64,000 nt of DNA from CAZKCK01 sp964552325 (lineage in GTDB: Bacteria > Bacteroidota > Bacteroidia > Bacteroidales > TTA-H9), in NCBI GenBank assembly GCA_964552325.1, contig CAZKHA010000001.1, forward strand, positions 1-64,000. The letters run 5' to 3'. Below, in pieces: positions 36,488 to 45,677 of this stretch (positions are counted from its first letter, which is position 1; each line of letters begins with the position of its first letter). The notes under the pieces were generated by a model that was not told the DNA's origin, searched no databases, and saw only the letters and a program-made list of their open reading frames with translations. Both the position numbers and the translations under genes were made by a program.

Positions 36488-38089
36488 TTACTTTGTAAAT
36501 TTTGATAATTGAGCAAGCACTGCAGCCTTGCTATTGGCAATTTCTTTTTTGGTTAACTTGACAGCTGAAGTTTTAAGCGCTTCCATTTCCTTACGCGCTT
36601 TTTGGCTCAGGTTGGGCAATATCTTCTCTTCAAATTCTTCGGTAGCATCTATAAAAGCCTTGTAAATAGTTTGTGAATCAACACTTTTTAGGAGTTTTTT
36701 TAATTGATTATCAGAGAATTTTCCAATATCTTCAAAGCTCAGCTTATCATCTTTATCCATATCAAGGCTTTCTTTTAGCCTTCGCCCTAATTCAGTTGCT
36801 TTTTTTACTACAGCCTTTCCAGTTTTTACGGCCAATTCAATGTTTTTTTCCATCAATTCCCCGGCTTCTTCCAAAAGTTCCTCTTGTCCACCACCCGTTT
36901 CTTCAAGGTGTTTATCAACCCGAATCATAAAGTCAGAAAGTACATTCATGTAATTGATAAACGCTTCATATGGCGTAGGATAGGGATTAAAATACTTGTG
37001 AACCTCGCCATCAGAGAACCATTTAGTACACATATAATAAAAATGGTCGCTCGATTGCAAATAGAGCCAGTCTTTTTTAATTTCAGGATCGGTGCATCGC
37101 TTAATCTTATCTACTAGGCTGTAAAGGCTGTTGAAGGCTTCATCTTGCAGTTCATTGCCAAGCCAAGCGGTTAAATCACGTTCTTCGTCGGCCCAGGAGG
37201 CTGGATATGGTACATGAATTGGTGCAACAGTTTGATAACGTTCGCCAACTTCAGAAGGTGTATTAAACCCAAAATCAGTTTTTTGCAGGATTTTGTAAGG
37301 TAATTCCTTTAGAAACTCAAAAATTCCAGTTTCTTCCCATTGGTGTTCGCCAAACGTTTCATAATCAGCAAAAATGTTTATAACTGGCTGATTTTTATCA
37401 AATTCATTAATCCAATTAACAAACTTATCCGTGGTTAAGGGCCATTCTGACCAAGCCTTGTGCGAAAACCTAAAAGCGATATCGTCACTAAGTCTAAAAT
37501 TGCGAAGCAAGACTTTAAGCTTTGGGTTATATGCATTGTAATACAAATAATTAGGGCTCTTCCAGCCAAGAATATGCTTGGCACCTTCGGCCAACATTAC
37601 CTTATAACCTAAATTATAAACCAACTCGCCTATTTCATCCGAATAAACTAATTCGGTATTGCGGAAAGCTGTTGGTTTAACCCCAAACAGTTCTTCGATG
37701 CGTTTACTGTGTAGCTTAACCTGGCGATAAAACTCATCTTTGTTTTTGAGGCTCGCGAGGGAATGTCCATAGGTTTCTGCTAAAAACTCTACACGGCCAG
37801 TATTTGCCAAATCTTTAAAACTTTGAATAACTTCAGGGGCATAGAGTTGAAACTGGTCGAGGGCAGTGCCGGATATTGAAAAGCTTACCTTGAAGGCTCC
37901 TTCTAAATTATTGATTACATCCAACAGCAGTTTGTTGGTTGGTAAGTAGCACTTTTCGGCTATACGCCTGATTATGTAACGATTTTGGAAATCATCGTAA
38001 TAATTATGATCTGACCCAATATCAAAAAACCTGTAAGTTCGAAGCCTAAAAGGCTGATGAACTTGAAAATACAAACAAATAGATCTCAT
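36488..38089 (-). CDS. GH57 family alpha-amylase / 4-alpha-glucanotransferase-like enzyme
   Basis: A 533-residue cytoplasmic GH57 glycosidase. The family start is ICLYFQVHQPFRLR. The nucleophile Glu is in FRNTELVYSDEIG and the acid/base Asp is in NIFADYETFGEHQW. A helical tail after about residue 390 is rich in Lys and Glu. GH57 includes amylases, branching enzymes and glucanotransferases. Beside a glycogen synthase-phosphorylase fusion and a debranching enzyme, it probably trims or branches glycogen, but the exact reaction cannot be fixed. Confidence 0.9.
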   Translation of the reverse strand: MRSICLYFQVHQPFRLRTYRFFDIGSDHNYYDDFQNRYIIRRIAEKCYLPTNKLLLDVINNLEGAFKVSFSISGTALDQFQLYAPEVIQSFKDLANTGRVEFLAETYGHSLASLKNKDEFYRQVKLHSKRIEELFGVKPTAFRNTELVYSDEIGELVYNLGYKVMLAEGAKHILGWKSPNYLYYNAYNPKLKVLLRNFRLSDDIAFRFSHKAWSEWPLTTDKFVNWINEFDKNQPVINIFADYETFGEHQWEETGIFEFLKELPYKILQKTDFGFNTPSEVGERYQTVAPIHVPYPASWADEERDLTAWLGNELQDEAFNSLYSLVDKIKRCTDPEIKKDWLYLQSSDHFYYMCTKWFSDGEVHKYFNPYPTPYEAFINYMNVLSDFMIRVDKHLEETGGGQEELLEEAGELMEKNIELAVKTGKAVVKKATELGRRLKESLDMDKDDKLSFEDIGKFSDNQLKKLLKSVDSQTIYKAFIDATEEFEEKILPNLSQKARKEMEALKTSAVKLTKKEIANSKAAVLAQLSKFTK

Positions 38090-38107
38090 GGTTTGATACT
38101 TTAATTG

Positions 38108-39400
38108 TTAAACATGCCTCTTGAGGGCCTCATTATAAACATCTTTAATTTTTTTGGCAGCGTGTTCCCATTTCAAATTGTCAACTTCTGATTTACCATA
38201 ATGTATAAACATTTGAGGAAGAGCATTATAATTGAGCAATCCATAAATGGCATCAGCCATTGCATTGATATCCCAAAAGTCAACTTTCATGGCATGCTTA
38301 AGGATTTCAGAAACTCCAGATTGCTTTGAAATAACAACGGGTACATTTGAACGCATAGCTTCGAGAGGTACTATGCCAAATGGCTCCGACACTGACGGCA
38401 TAACGAAAACATCGGTCAATGCCAATAATTTATCAACTTCTGGTCCTTTTAAAAAACCTGTGAAATGGAATCGGGTTCCCATGCCCAACTTTGCCACCCG
38501 CTTGATCATTTTATGTTGTAAATCGCCTGTGCCGGCCATCACAAATCGAACATTAGGATCCAAATCTAAGACTTTCCGTGCCGCTTCAATAAAGTATTCT
38601 GGTCCTTTCTGGAAAGTTATCCTACCTAAGAATGTAACCACTTTTTCCTTCACATTCTTCTTAATGGCTTCATTCTCTGACTTATCAACAGGTTCTACGG
38701 CATTGTGAACCGTAATTATCTTGTCGGGGTCAATGCCATATCGTTCGATACAAATATTTCGTGTAAGGTTACTAACTGAAATAACCATATCAGCCTCTTC
38801 CATTCCTTTTTTCTCAATATCAAATATTTGAGTGTTTACATTCTCGCCCGTCCGGTCGAATTCCGTAGCATGAATGTGAACCACCAAAGGTTTTCCACTC
38901 ATCTTTTTAGCCGCAATTCCAGCAGGGTAGGTTAGCCAATCGTGTGCATGAATCACATCAAAATCTTTAGAAGAAGCCACCGCCGATGCTACCAAGGCAT
39001 ACCTGGCGACTTCCTCAAAAAGCGTAGCGCCATATTTGCCGCTGAATTCATATTGCCTCGAAAACACTGTCCGTTCTGTTTTATTACGTTGTAACTCTTC
39101 AAGAATGGTCTTGTTCTCATATTCTTCAGGACTTACATAAGGTATGATGCTCGAACCGATCTCCATATATTCTATACGGTTCCATAGGTCGTAAAACTCT
39201 GAATCTTTATTGTCAACCAAGATTTCACTTGCATTAACGATTCGCATAAAGCTTTGGTCTTCATCACCATAAGCCTTAGGAACCACAAAAATAACATTTG
39301 TGTCGTGCTTCAGCAAGCCTTTAGTTAAACCATAACAAGCGGTTCCTAAGCCTCCGGTTATGTGAGGAGGAAACTCCCATCCAAACATTAATACTTTCAT
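38108..39400 (-). CDS. GT4-family glycosyltransferase of the glycogen operon
   Basis: A 430-residue GT-B-fold enzyme. The N-terminal GWEFPPHITGGLGTACYGL is the donor-site loop of starch/glycogen-synthase-like GT4 enzymes. VIHAHDWLTYPAGIAA and VHIHATEFDR follow. The C-terminal E-x7-E motif is in PSVSEPFGIVPLEAM. Its place between the debranching enzyme and the GH57 gene (23 and 18 bases apart) points to alpha-glucan synthesis or priming. A trehalose- or maltosyl-type transferase is also possible. There may be division of labour with the GT3-like half of the fusion. Confidence 0.85.
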   Translation of the reverse strand: MKVLMFGWEFPPHITGGLGTACYGLTKGLLKHDTNVIFVVPKAYGDEDQSFMRIVNASEILVDNKDSEFYDLWNRIEYMEIGSSIIPYVSPEEYENKTILEELQRNKTERTVFSRQYEFSGKYGATLFEEVARYALVASAVASSKDFDVIHAHDWLTYPAGIAAKKMSGKPLVVHIHATEFDRTGENVNTQIFDIEKKGMEEADMVISVSNLTRNICIERYGIDPDKIITVHNAVEPVDKSENEAIKKNVKEKVVTFLGRITFQKGPEYFIEAARKVLDLDPNVRFVMAGTGDLQHKMIKRVAKLGMGTRFHFTGFLKGPEVDKLLALTDVFVMPSVSEPFGIVPLEAMRSNVPVVISKQSGVSEILKHAMKVDFWDINAMADAIYGLLNYNALPQMFIHYGKSEVDNLKWEHAAKKIKDVYNEALKRHV

Positions 39401-39423
39401 AATGTAATCAATTTCAAAACCTA

Positions 39424-41373
39424 TTATTTACTATCCAATTTTTCAATCATATCAGCAACGCGCAGCAATTCGGCCACACTCCATGCTTGTGAAATGGATC
39501 CTCCGGGTTTGTGTGGGGGATCGCCATCATACACTTCAGAAATGGTACCTAATCCATGTTCAACCATTTCTTTTTCAAAGTCCTTAAAGATACCCTTAAT
39601 CAGCGATAATCCGCCTTTGCCATGGATCTTTAAATACCCTTCGGCAAAATGACCAAAAAGCCATGGGAAAATAGTTCCCTGATGATAAGCCAAATCGCGT
39701 TCAAGCGGATTGCCAAAATAATTGCCATGATAATTGATATCTTGTGGCGACAATGTCCTTAAACCTCTGTTGGTTAATAATTCACGTTTCACCACACTCA
39801 ATACTGATTTGCGTTGTTCTTCTTTGAGTGGAGTGTAGTGCATTGAGGTAGCAATTACTTGGTTGGGCCTAATGGTCCAATCTTTATTATCACCATTCAC
39901 TGAATCAGCCAAATACCCACGGTTTTGATCCCAAAAAGTATCTACAAACGATTTACCAGCTAGGCTAACTATTGGAGCCCACTCTTCAACAAACAATGTA
40001 TCCCCATCGCTTTCAGCAAGTTCCAGTGCAAATTTTAAACCATTGTACCACAAAGCATTCACTTCTACATCGCAACCTGTACGTGGAGTAATCGGGATAC
40101 CATCAATTATGGCATCCATCCAAGTAAGGGCCTTTCCAAATGCTCCGGCATAAATGAGGCCATTGTCAAGCATATGAATATTGTAACTTGTACCATGGCG
40201 ATAACCTTCAAGAATTTGTTTAATTGGGATGCCATATTCTTTCCAAAGCTTCGCACTGTTACCTGTTTGCGTGGCGTATTGCTGCATTGCCCATAAAAAC
40301 CATAATGAAGCATCTACGGTATTATATTCTGGCGCCTTGTGTGTTATAATATTGGGGAACAAGGCTCCATTAAGCTCGTTTATCATTGTATCGATTACTT
40401 CCTTACATAATTTGGAATCACCTTTTAGAAGTGTTAAGCCTGGTAAGGAAATAAAAGTATCGCGGCTAAAACGCCCAAAATACGGATAACCCGCAACTAT
40501 CATTGTTTTACCATCACGTTTGACAATAAACTGCTGTGCAGCATTTAAAAGACAGTTTTTAAAGGTATCACGGGGTAGGCGACGCTTCGATTCATTTTGA
40601 AAAAGCTTCTTTAAATCAACGGGTTGCGTTTCGGTGGTGCCGGCTACAAAATAAATGCTTTCGCCTTTTTTAATTGGAACTTCAAAATAACCCGGAACAA
40701 ATAAATCTTCGGTTGACTCATAACCTCTATCAATTTCTTTCTGATATTCAATATTATAATACCAGTCGGGTACATGTGTGTATTCAACGGGTTTTGAAAA
40801 CTGCATGAATAGTGGCGTGTAACCATGGTACATTTTAACCCGTATCCCATTGGGAATTTTGTGCGCCATCGTATCGGCTTCGGTATTGGCCTTGGTTAAG
40901 AAATGCACATTCCTAAATGCCAAAAAAGGTTTGAATTTGAGCGTAGTTGGGGAATGAGCATCTACTAAGGTGTACTTAATTATAATTTTATCTTCGCTGC
41001 TTAAGAAGATCATTTCTTTGGAAAGTATAACCCCTCCTACCCTGTAGGTAATAACAGGAACTGGATCAATTTCATACGAACGTATGTATTTATGGCCCTT
41101 GGGGTTGGAATGGCCACCTTTGTACCGGCGCAAGGCTAAGTTGAACTCTTCCTCTTGCTGAATTACGGATTCATCTAATCCTGAAAGTAAAACATGGTTG
41201 TCGTCATCAACCCCAGGTTGTGGACAAACTAATAAACCATGATATTTACGTGTATTACAACCTACAATGGTCATACAAGCGTAGGCCCCTGCCCTATTCG
41301 ATCGGAGTATCTCACGTGGCAATGAATACTCTAGATTGATCAATTGGTTCTTCTCAAATTTTATGTAGCTCAT
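39424..41373 (-). CDS. Amylo-alpha-1,6-glucosidase (glycogen debranching enzyme, GH133-like)
   Basis: A 649-residue debranching enzyme that clears alpha-1,6 branch points. It has an N-terminal beta domain (INLEYSLPREILRSNRAGAYA to ~250) and an (alpha/alpha)6 barrel: YPYFGRFSRDTFISLPGL, TVDASLWFLWAMQQY, VNALWYNGLKFALELAE, HQGTIFPWLFGHFAEGYL and TISEVYDGDPPHKPGGSISQ. It is the first gene of the four-gene glycogen operon; no exact promoter box was found in the 133 bases upstream. It acts with the phosphorylase to mobilise glycogen. Confidence 0.93.
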   Translation of the reverse strand: MSYIKFEKNQLINLEYSLPREILRSNRAGAYACMTIVGCNTRKYHGLLVCPQPGVDDDNHVLLSGLDESVIQQEEEFNLALRRYKGGHSNPKGHKYIRSYEIDPVPVITYRVGGVILSKEMIFLSSEDKIIIKYTLVDAHSPTTLKFKPFLAFRNVHFLTKANTEADTMAHKIPNGIRVKMYHGYTPLFMQFSKPVEYTHVPDWYYNIEYQKEIDRGYESTEDLFVPGYFEVPIKKGESIYFVAGTTETQPVDLKKLFQNESKRRLPRDTFKNCLLNAAQQFIVKRDGKTMIVAGYPYFGRFSRDTFISLPGLTLLKGDSKLCKEVIDTMINELNGALFPNIITHKAPEYNTVDASLWFLWAMQQYATQTGNSAKLWKEYGIPIKQILEGYRHGTSYNIHMLDNGLIYAGAFGKALTWMDAIIDGIPITPRTGCDVEVNALWYNGLKFALELAESDGDTLFVEEWAPIVSLAGKSFVDTFWDQNRGYLADSVNGDNKDWTIRPNQVIATSMHYTPLKEEQRKSVLSVVKRELLTNRGLRTLSPQDINYHGNYFGNPLERDLAYHQGTIFPWLFGHFAEGYLKIHGKGGLSLIKGIFKDFEKEMVEHGLGTISEVYDGDPPHKPGGSISQAWSVAELLRVADMIEKLDSK

Positions 41374-41506
41374 TGCTTATTTCTTAACACATTATTATTC
41401 AACACTTTAATATTTTGAATTAAACTTTCAAACGATTGAAATGCTCATTTTGCTTCGGTAAAGATAAAACAAATTGTACTTTTACCAAAATCTTTGGCAA
41501 TAAAAT

Positions 41507-44311
41507 ATGCTTTCCAAATCTTTATTACTTAGCATCCTTGCTTTTCTATTGTCGGTGCATCTAGCTTTCGCACAAGAAGGCAAAAAAGTACCATTAAATC
41601 ATACCGTTTATGATTCGTGGACCGAAGTCAAGAATCCTAAAATCTCTAACAACGGCCACTTTATCGCATCAGAAAAACAACCCTTTCGGGGTGATGGTTC
41701 ATTGCTTTTATACAAAGTTGAAGATAAGTTGCTTAAAGAATGGCAACGAGGCTATCAAGCCACTTTTGCCTACAATAATACTTTTTTAGCCTATAGGGTT
41801 AAGCCTTATGCTGATACCCTCAGAAAGCAGAAACTCCTGAAAAAAAAGGACGACCAACTACCAAAAGATTCCCTTAAAATCTACTTGCTTCAAAACGATA
41901 CAACACTGGTTTACGGCCCCATAAAAAGTTATAAAATGCCCGAAAAGGGTCAAACAATTGCACTACTCTTTGATATAGAAACATCTACGAATAAGATAGG
42001 TAAAGACACCACCAAAAGCCTTTCAAAACCCAAAAAGGGAAAAAAGAAGAATAATGGAACCCGCCTTCAAATAGAGAATCCCGTTACAAGAACTTCCAAA
42101 GCATTCGCACAAGTTACTGATTATGAATATGCAGCATGGAAGGATATATGCGTCATCACTCGAACTTTATCCGATTCACTTGATTCTTGCAGTGTGGCTA
42201 TTCATGCCTGCATCACAGGCAAAACATCCGAAATTTTTAAAGAGCGAGGTTTTGTCCAAAAGTTGGCTATTGCAAACCAAGGCGACCAATTGGCGTTTTT
42301 ATACTCAGCTGACACCTCCAAAACCAAAACCTTTTCTTTATATTATTGGAAACCAACATTAAAAGTTGCGCAGAAGCTTATTGATTCTACAACGAACGGA
42401 CTACCGAAGGATTACATTGTAAGTGAGCACTTTACACCTTGGTTTAGCGAACAGGGCGATAAACTGTTTTTAGGAACATGCCCAAAACCTTTTGATGAAC
42501 CCAAAGATACCCTTTTGCCCGAAGAAAAAGCTAAAGTTGATATCTGGTCGTGGAATGATGCTACCATAATGCCCGAACAATTATCAAAACTTGATAAGGA
42601 AAAGAAGAAATCCTATTTGGGCGTCTATCTCATCAATGAGAAGAAATTCAATCAATTATCTACTACCGATTTGCCACAGATTACAGTTAATAGAAAGCTT
42701 CAAACCGATTTGCTGCTTGCCTCCACCGATTTACCTTATGGCATCCTAAAAACCTGGGACGACACTTACAACGATTATTATCTTCTAAATGTTAAACAGG
42801 GTAAATTCACCAAACTGCTCACCAAATGTCAAACCGAAGTTAGACTTTCGTTAACTGGTAACTACTTGGTATATTGGGATATAGAAACAAAAAACTGGTT
42901 TTGCGTGCATACTTCAACCATGGAAGTTATAAACCTTTCAAAGTCAATACCTTATCATTTGTTTAACGAGGAGCATGATTCACCTTCTCCACCATCGCCG
43001 TATGGTTTGATAGGATTTAGCAAAGATGATAAAGAATTGTACATAAACGACCGCTACGATATTTGGTCAATTGATCTTCAAAACAAGCGTCTTCCCTACA
43101 GAATTACAGGAAGCTATGGAAGAAAAAACAATGTAAGGTTTAGCTACCGCAACCTTTATACCGATATACAATATATTGATTTTGAAGCAAATAACATACT
43201 TCAGGGATTCAATGAGACTACCAAACAGGATGCTTATTATAAGATTAATGCACATTCTGCTGACACCTTGGAAATACTTTACACTGGCCCTTTTAAGCTT
43301 AGCAACCTTACAAAGGCAAAAGATGCTGATTGCCTTACATTTATGAAGCAAACATTTTCGTTAAACCCTGAAATATATCATACAAATCAAACTTTTGGCA
43401 GCATTGACCAAGTTACACAAACTAACACCCAGGCATCAAATTACTTATGGGGAACTGTTGAACTGGTAAACTGGCTTAGTCCATCGGGTAAAGAATTGGA
43501 AGGATTGCTTTATAAGCCTGAAGGCTTTGAGCCAACACAGAAGTATCCAATGATTGTATATTTTTACGAAAAGAACAGTGATAACCTGTATAGCTATTAT
43601 TCTCCAAGACCCTCACGATCAGTTATCAACATACCCTATTTTGTTAGCAATGGTTACTTGGTTTTTGTTCCTGACATTTCGTACACCACCGCCAAACCAG
43701 GTAAGAGTGCCTTCGATTGCATTGTTTCTGGCACCTTGTCAGTTTGTGAAAAAGGTTTTATTGATAGAAAACGTATAGGACTGCAAGGCCAGAGTTGGGG
43801 AGGATACCAAGTGGCCTATATAATTACACAAACCGACTTATTTGCATGTGCGATGGCTGGTGCCCCAGTAGCCAATATGACAAGTGCATATGGTGGAATA
43901 CGTTGGGAATCAGGTATGAGTAGGATGTTCCAGTATGAGAAAACCCAGAGTAGGATTGGCAAAAACCTCTGGGAAGCTCCTTTTGATTACCTCGAAAACT
44001 CGCCCTTATTCTATGCCGATCAAATTACGACACCACTTTTAGTAATGTCGAACGACAATGATGGAGCTGTGCCATGGTACCAAGGAATAGAGCTTTACTC
44101 TGCAATGCGAAGGCTAGCCAAACCAGCCTGGCTGCTTAATTACAACGGTGATGAGCACAACTTAAAAGCTGAAAACTATGGCAATAGGATGGATTTAACG
44201 CTACGGATGGCTCAATTTTTTGGCCACTACTTAAAAGGAGCCCCCCAACCCAGCTGGATGAAAAATGGTGTTCCAGCACTTAAAAAAGGTTATGGAAGTA
44301 ATACTAATTAG
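41507..44311 (+). CDS. Secreted S9-family (prolyl oligopeptidase-type) peptidase
   Basis: A 934-residue exported serine peptidase. The signal peptide (MLSKSLLLSILAFLLSVHL, cleaved at AQE) is followed by a long beta-propeller-like region rich in Lys and Thr, then the alpha/beta-hydrolase domain from about residue 655. The catalytic Ser is in GQSWGGYQ (near 763), Asp in SNDNDGAVPW (near 850) and His in NGDEHNLK (near 883). It probably degrades peptides in the periplasm. It is larger than the typical 700-residue dipeptidyl peptidase IV group. The thioesterase gene follows 6 bases later. Confidence 0.93.
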   Translation: MLSKSLLLSILAFLLSVHLAFAQEGKKVPLNHTVYDSWTEVKNPKISNNGHFIASEKQPFRGDGSLLLYKVEDKLLKEWQRGYQATFAYNNTFLAYRVKPYADTLRKQKLLKKKDDQLPKDSLKIYLLQNDTTLVYGPIKSYKMPEKGQTIALLFDIETSTNKIGKDTTKSLSKPKKGKKKNNGTRLQIENPVTRTSKAFAQVTDYEYAAWKDICVITRTLSDSLDSCSVAIHACITGKTSEIFKERGFVQKLAIANQGDQLAFLYSADTSKTKTFSLYYWKPTLKVAQKLIDSTTNGLPKDYIVSEHFTPWFSEQGDKLFLGTCPKPFDEPKDTLLPEEKAKVDIWSWNDATIMPEQLSKLDKEKKKSYLGVYLINEKKFNQLSTTDLPQITVNRKLQTDLLLASTDLPYGILKTWDDTYNDYYLLNVKQGKFTKLLTKCQTEVRLSLTGNYLVYWDIETKNWFCVHTSTMEVINLSKSIPYHLFNEEHDSPSPPSPYGLIGFSKDDKELYINDRYDIWSIDLQNKRLPYRITGSYGRKNNVRFSYRNLYTDIQYIDFEANNILQGFNETTKQDAYYKINAHSADTLEILYTGPFKLSNLTKAKDADCLTFMKQTFSLNPEIYHTNQTFGSIDQVTQTNTQASNYLWGTVELVNWLSPSGKELEGLLYKPEGFEPTQKYPMIVYFYEKNSDNLYSYYSPRPSRSVINIPYFVSNGYLVFVPDISYTTAKPGKSAFDCIVSGTLSVCEKGFIDRKRIGLQGQSWGGYQVAYIITQTDLFACAMAGAPVANMTSAYGGIRWESGMSRMFQYEKTQSRIGKNLWEAPFDYLENSPLFYADQITTPLLVMSNDNDGAVPWYQGIELYSAMRRLAKPAWLLNYNGDEHNLKAENYGNRMDLTLRMAQFFGHYLKGAPQPSWMKNGVPALKKGYGSNTN

Positions 44312-44317
44312 TTTATA

Positions 44318-44728
44318 ATGAATTCGTTTAGTACAACTTTGAGGGTCAGGTATGCCGAAACTGACCAAATGGGATTTGTATATTATGGTAATTATGCAGC
44401 CTACTATGAAACGGGTCGTGTGGAATTATTGAGGCAAATGGGAACAACGTACAGGCAATTGGAAGAAAGCGGGGTTTTAATGCCCGTTACGCAATTGGTA
44501 TGCAACTTCTACCGACCAGCCAAATACGATGATCTTTTAACAATCACAACCTCTATAAAATCTCTGACCGAGACACGAATTGAATTTGAATACAGTATAC
44601 TAAACGAAGAGGGTGTGGAATTGAACAAGGGTTTCACTCAATTGGCCTTTATAAGCAAACACAACATGCGACCGTGCAGAATACCAGATTGGTTTAAGAG
44701 CCTGATTCTTTCATACTCTGCACTTTGA
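44318..44728 (+). CDS. Acyl-CoA thioesterase, YbgC / 4-hydroxybenzoyl-CoA type
   Basis: A 136-residue hot-dog-fold thioesterase. The active-site loop is RYAETDQMGFVYYGNYAAYYE, with the catalytic Asp in TDQMG. The helix GRVELLRQMG and the C-terminal strand pattern fit YbgC. In other bacteria YbgC acts on acyl-CoA with the Tol-Pal system, but no tol-pal genes are here. It is 6 bases after the S9 peptidase gene, so the two share a transcript. Confidence 0.9.
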   Translation: MNSFSTTLRVRYAETDQMGFVYYGNYAAYYETGRVELLRQMGTTYRQLEESGVLMPVTQLVCNFYRPAKYDDLLTITTSIKSLTETRIEFEYSILNEEGVELNKGFTQLAFISKHNMRPCRIPDWFKSLILSYSAL

Positions 44729-44771
44729 ACCAATCCATTAATTGATTGTTTGGTATGGTCAAATCACAATT

Positions 44772-45581
44772 ATGAACAAGGACAAAATTTTTGATAGGCT
44801 CTGGAACGATTATACGAGCCAAAACCCCCAAGCTAAGGCCATTTATGATTTGTTTGTTTCTCATGATGAAGAAGTTGTAAATGATCACATCGCTTTTAGA
44901 ACGTTTAACCATCCATACATTAATATAAGCGTTCTTTCGCAGGTTTTTCTTAAGGTTGGGTATAAGCCCTTTGGCGATTACCATTTTGAAGACAAAAAGC
45001 TGAATGCAGTTCACTTTGAACACCAAACTGACAAACTAGCACCAAGGGTATTTATTAGTGAGTTACTCTTGGAAGAGTTTAGTTCTGACTTGCAATCATC
45101 AATCAACCAAATTGTTGAACAAATACCTGCGGATATTTTAAAATCGGATGAATTGGTATTTTCTGGACGTGTTTGGAACCAGCCATCCTTCGAGACGTAT
45201 AAGAAGCTTAAATCGGAATCGGAATACGCCGCATGGCTTTATGTCTTTGGTTTTCAAGCAAATCACTTTACTGTAAGCATCAATTACCTTAAAAAGCTTA
45301 CTACCATTCAAGCTGTTAATCAATTTCTTAAAGATAACGGGTTTAAACTGAACGATTCAGGTGGAGAAATAAAAGGAACACCCGAGGAATTGTTAGAACA
45401 ATCAAGTACAAAGGCAGGTGCTGTAGCTATTGATTTTGTAGAAGGCACATATGAAATTCCTTCTTGTTACTATGAATTTGCCAAGCGCTACCCCGATGCC
45501 ACTGGCAACCTGTATAGTGGCTTTATTGCTAAATCAGCAGATAAAATATTTGAAAGTACTGATTTCCAAGATTTAAAATAA
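44772..45581 (+). CDS. DUF1338 protein, candidate 2-oxoadipate dioxygenase/decarboxylase (HglS family)
   Basis: A 269-residue DUF1338 protein. Family knowledge: HglS of Pseudomonas putida converts 2-oxoadipate to D-2-hydroxyglutarate with an Fe(II)-type site of two His and one Glu plus an Arg four residues after the first His. Here His39 and Arg43 in NDHIAFRTF keep that spacing. His165 in QANHFTVS and Glu235 in CYYEFAKRY are the best candidates for the rest. The protein is shorter than HglS (~460 residues). Its downstream neighbour is YdiJ-like, the enzyme that uses D-2-hydroxyglutarate. The reaction is therefore a strong inference, not proven. ATG 44772 is preferred to an in-frame upstream ATT/TTG region. 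Confidence 0.78.
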   Translation: MNKDKIFDRLWNDYTSQNPQAKAIYDLFVSHDEEVVNDHIAFRTFNHPYINISVLSQVFLKVGYKPFGDYHFEDKKLNAVHFEHQTDKLAPRVFISELLLEEFSSDLQSSINQIVEQIPADILKSDELVFSGRVWNQPSFETYKKLKSESEYAAWLYVFGFQANHFTVSINYLKKLTTIQAVNQFLKDNGFKLNDSGGEIKGTPEELLEQSSTKAGAVAIDFVEGTYEIPSCYYEFAKRYPDATGNLYSGFIAKSADKIFESTDFQDLK

Positions 45582-45625
45582 GCCATTTTTTAAGCAACTG
45601 AGCGCAAATTCAGGTTTGAACTAAT

Positions 45626-45648
45626 AAAAGTGGGTTATGCCCACTTTT
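45626..45648 (+). terminator. Perfect nine-base palindrome before the YdiJ-like gene (terminator or operator)
   Basis: AAAAGTGGG (45626-45634) pairs with CCCACTTTT (45640-45648) around TTATG. It follows the DUF1338 stop and immediately precedes the TATTTTTG box. It could end the DUF1338 transcript or be a repressor site at the -33 region of the next promoter. Confidence 0.55.
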
Positions 45649-45650
45649 CG

Positions 45651-45658
45651 TATTTTTG
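45651..45658 (+). promoter_or_regulatory. -7 box for the YdiJ-like gene
   Basis: TATTTTTG is an exact TAnnTTTG match, 19 bases before ATG 45678. It excludes the open-frame start at 45630. Confidence 0.55.
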
Positions 45659-45677
45659 CAAGGTTAAGATAACCCCT

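Noticed and set aside
38247..38708. 153-residue plus-strand frame opposite the GT4 gene
   Set aside because: Antisense to a conserved glycosyltransferase; the translation is rich in residues expected from reversed codons and shows no motif.
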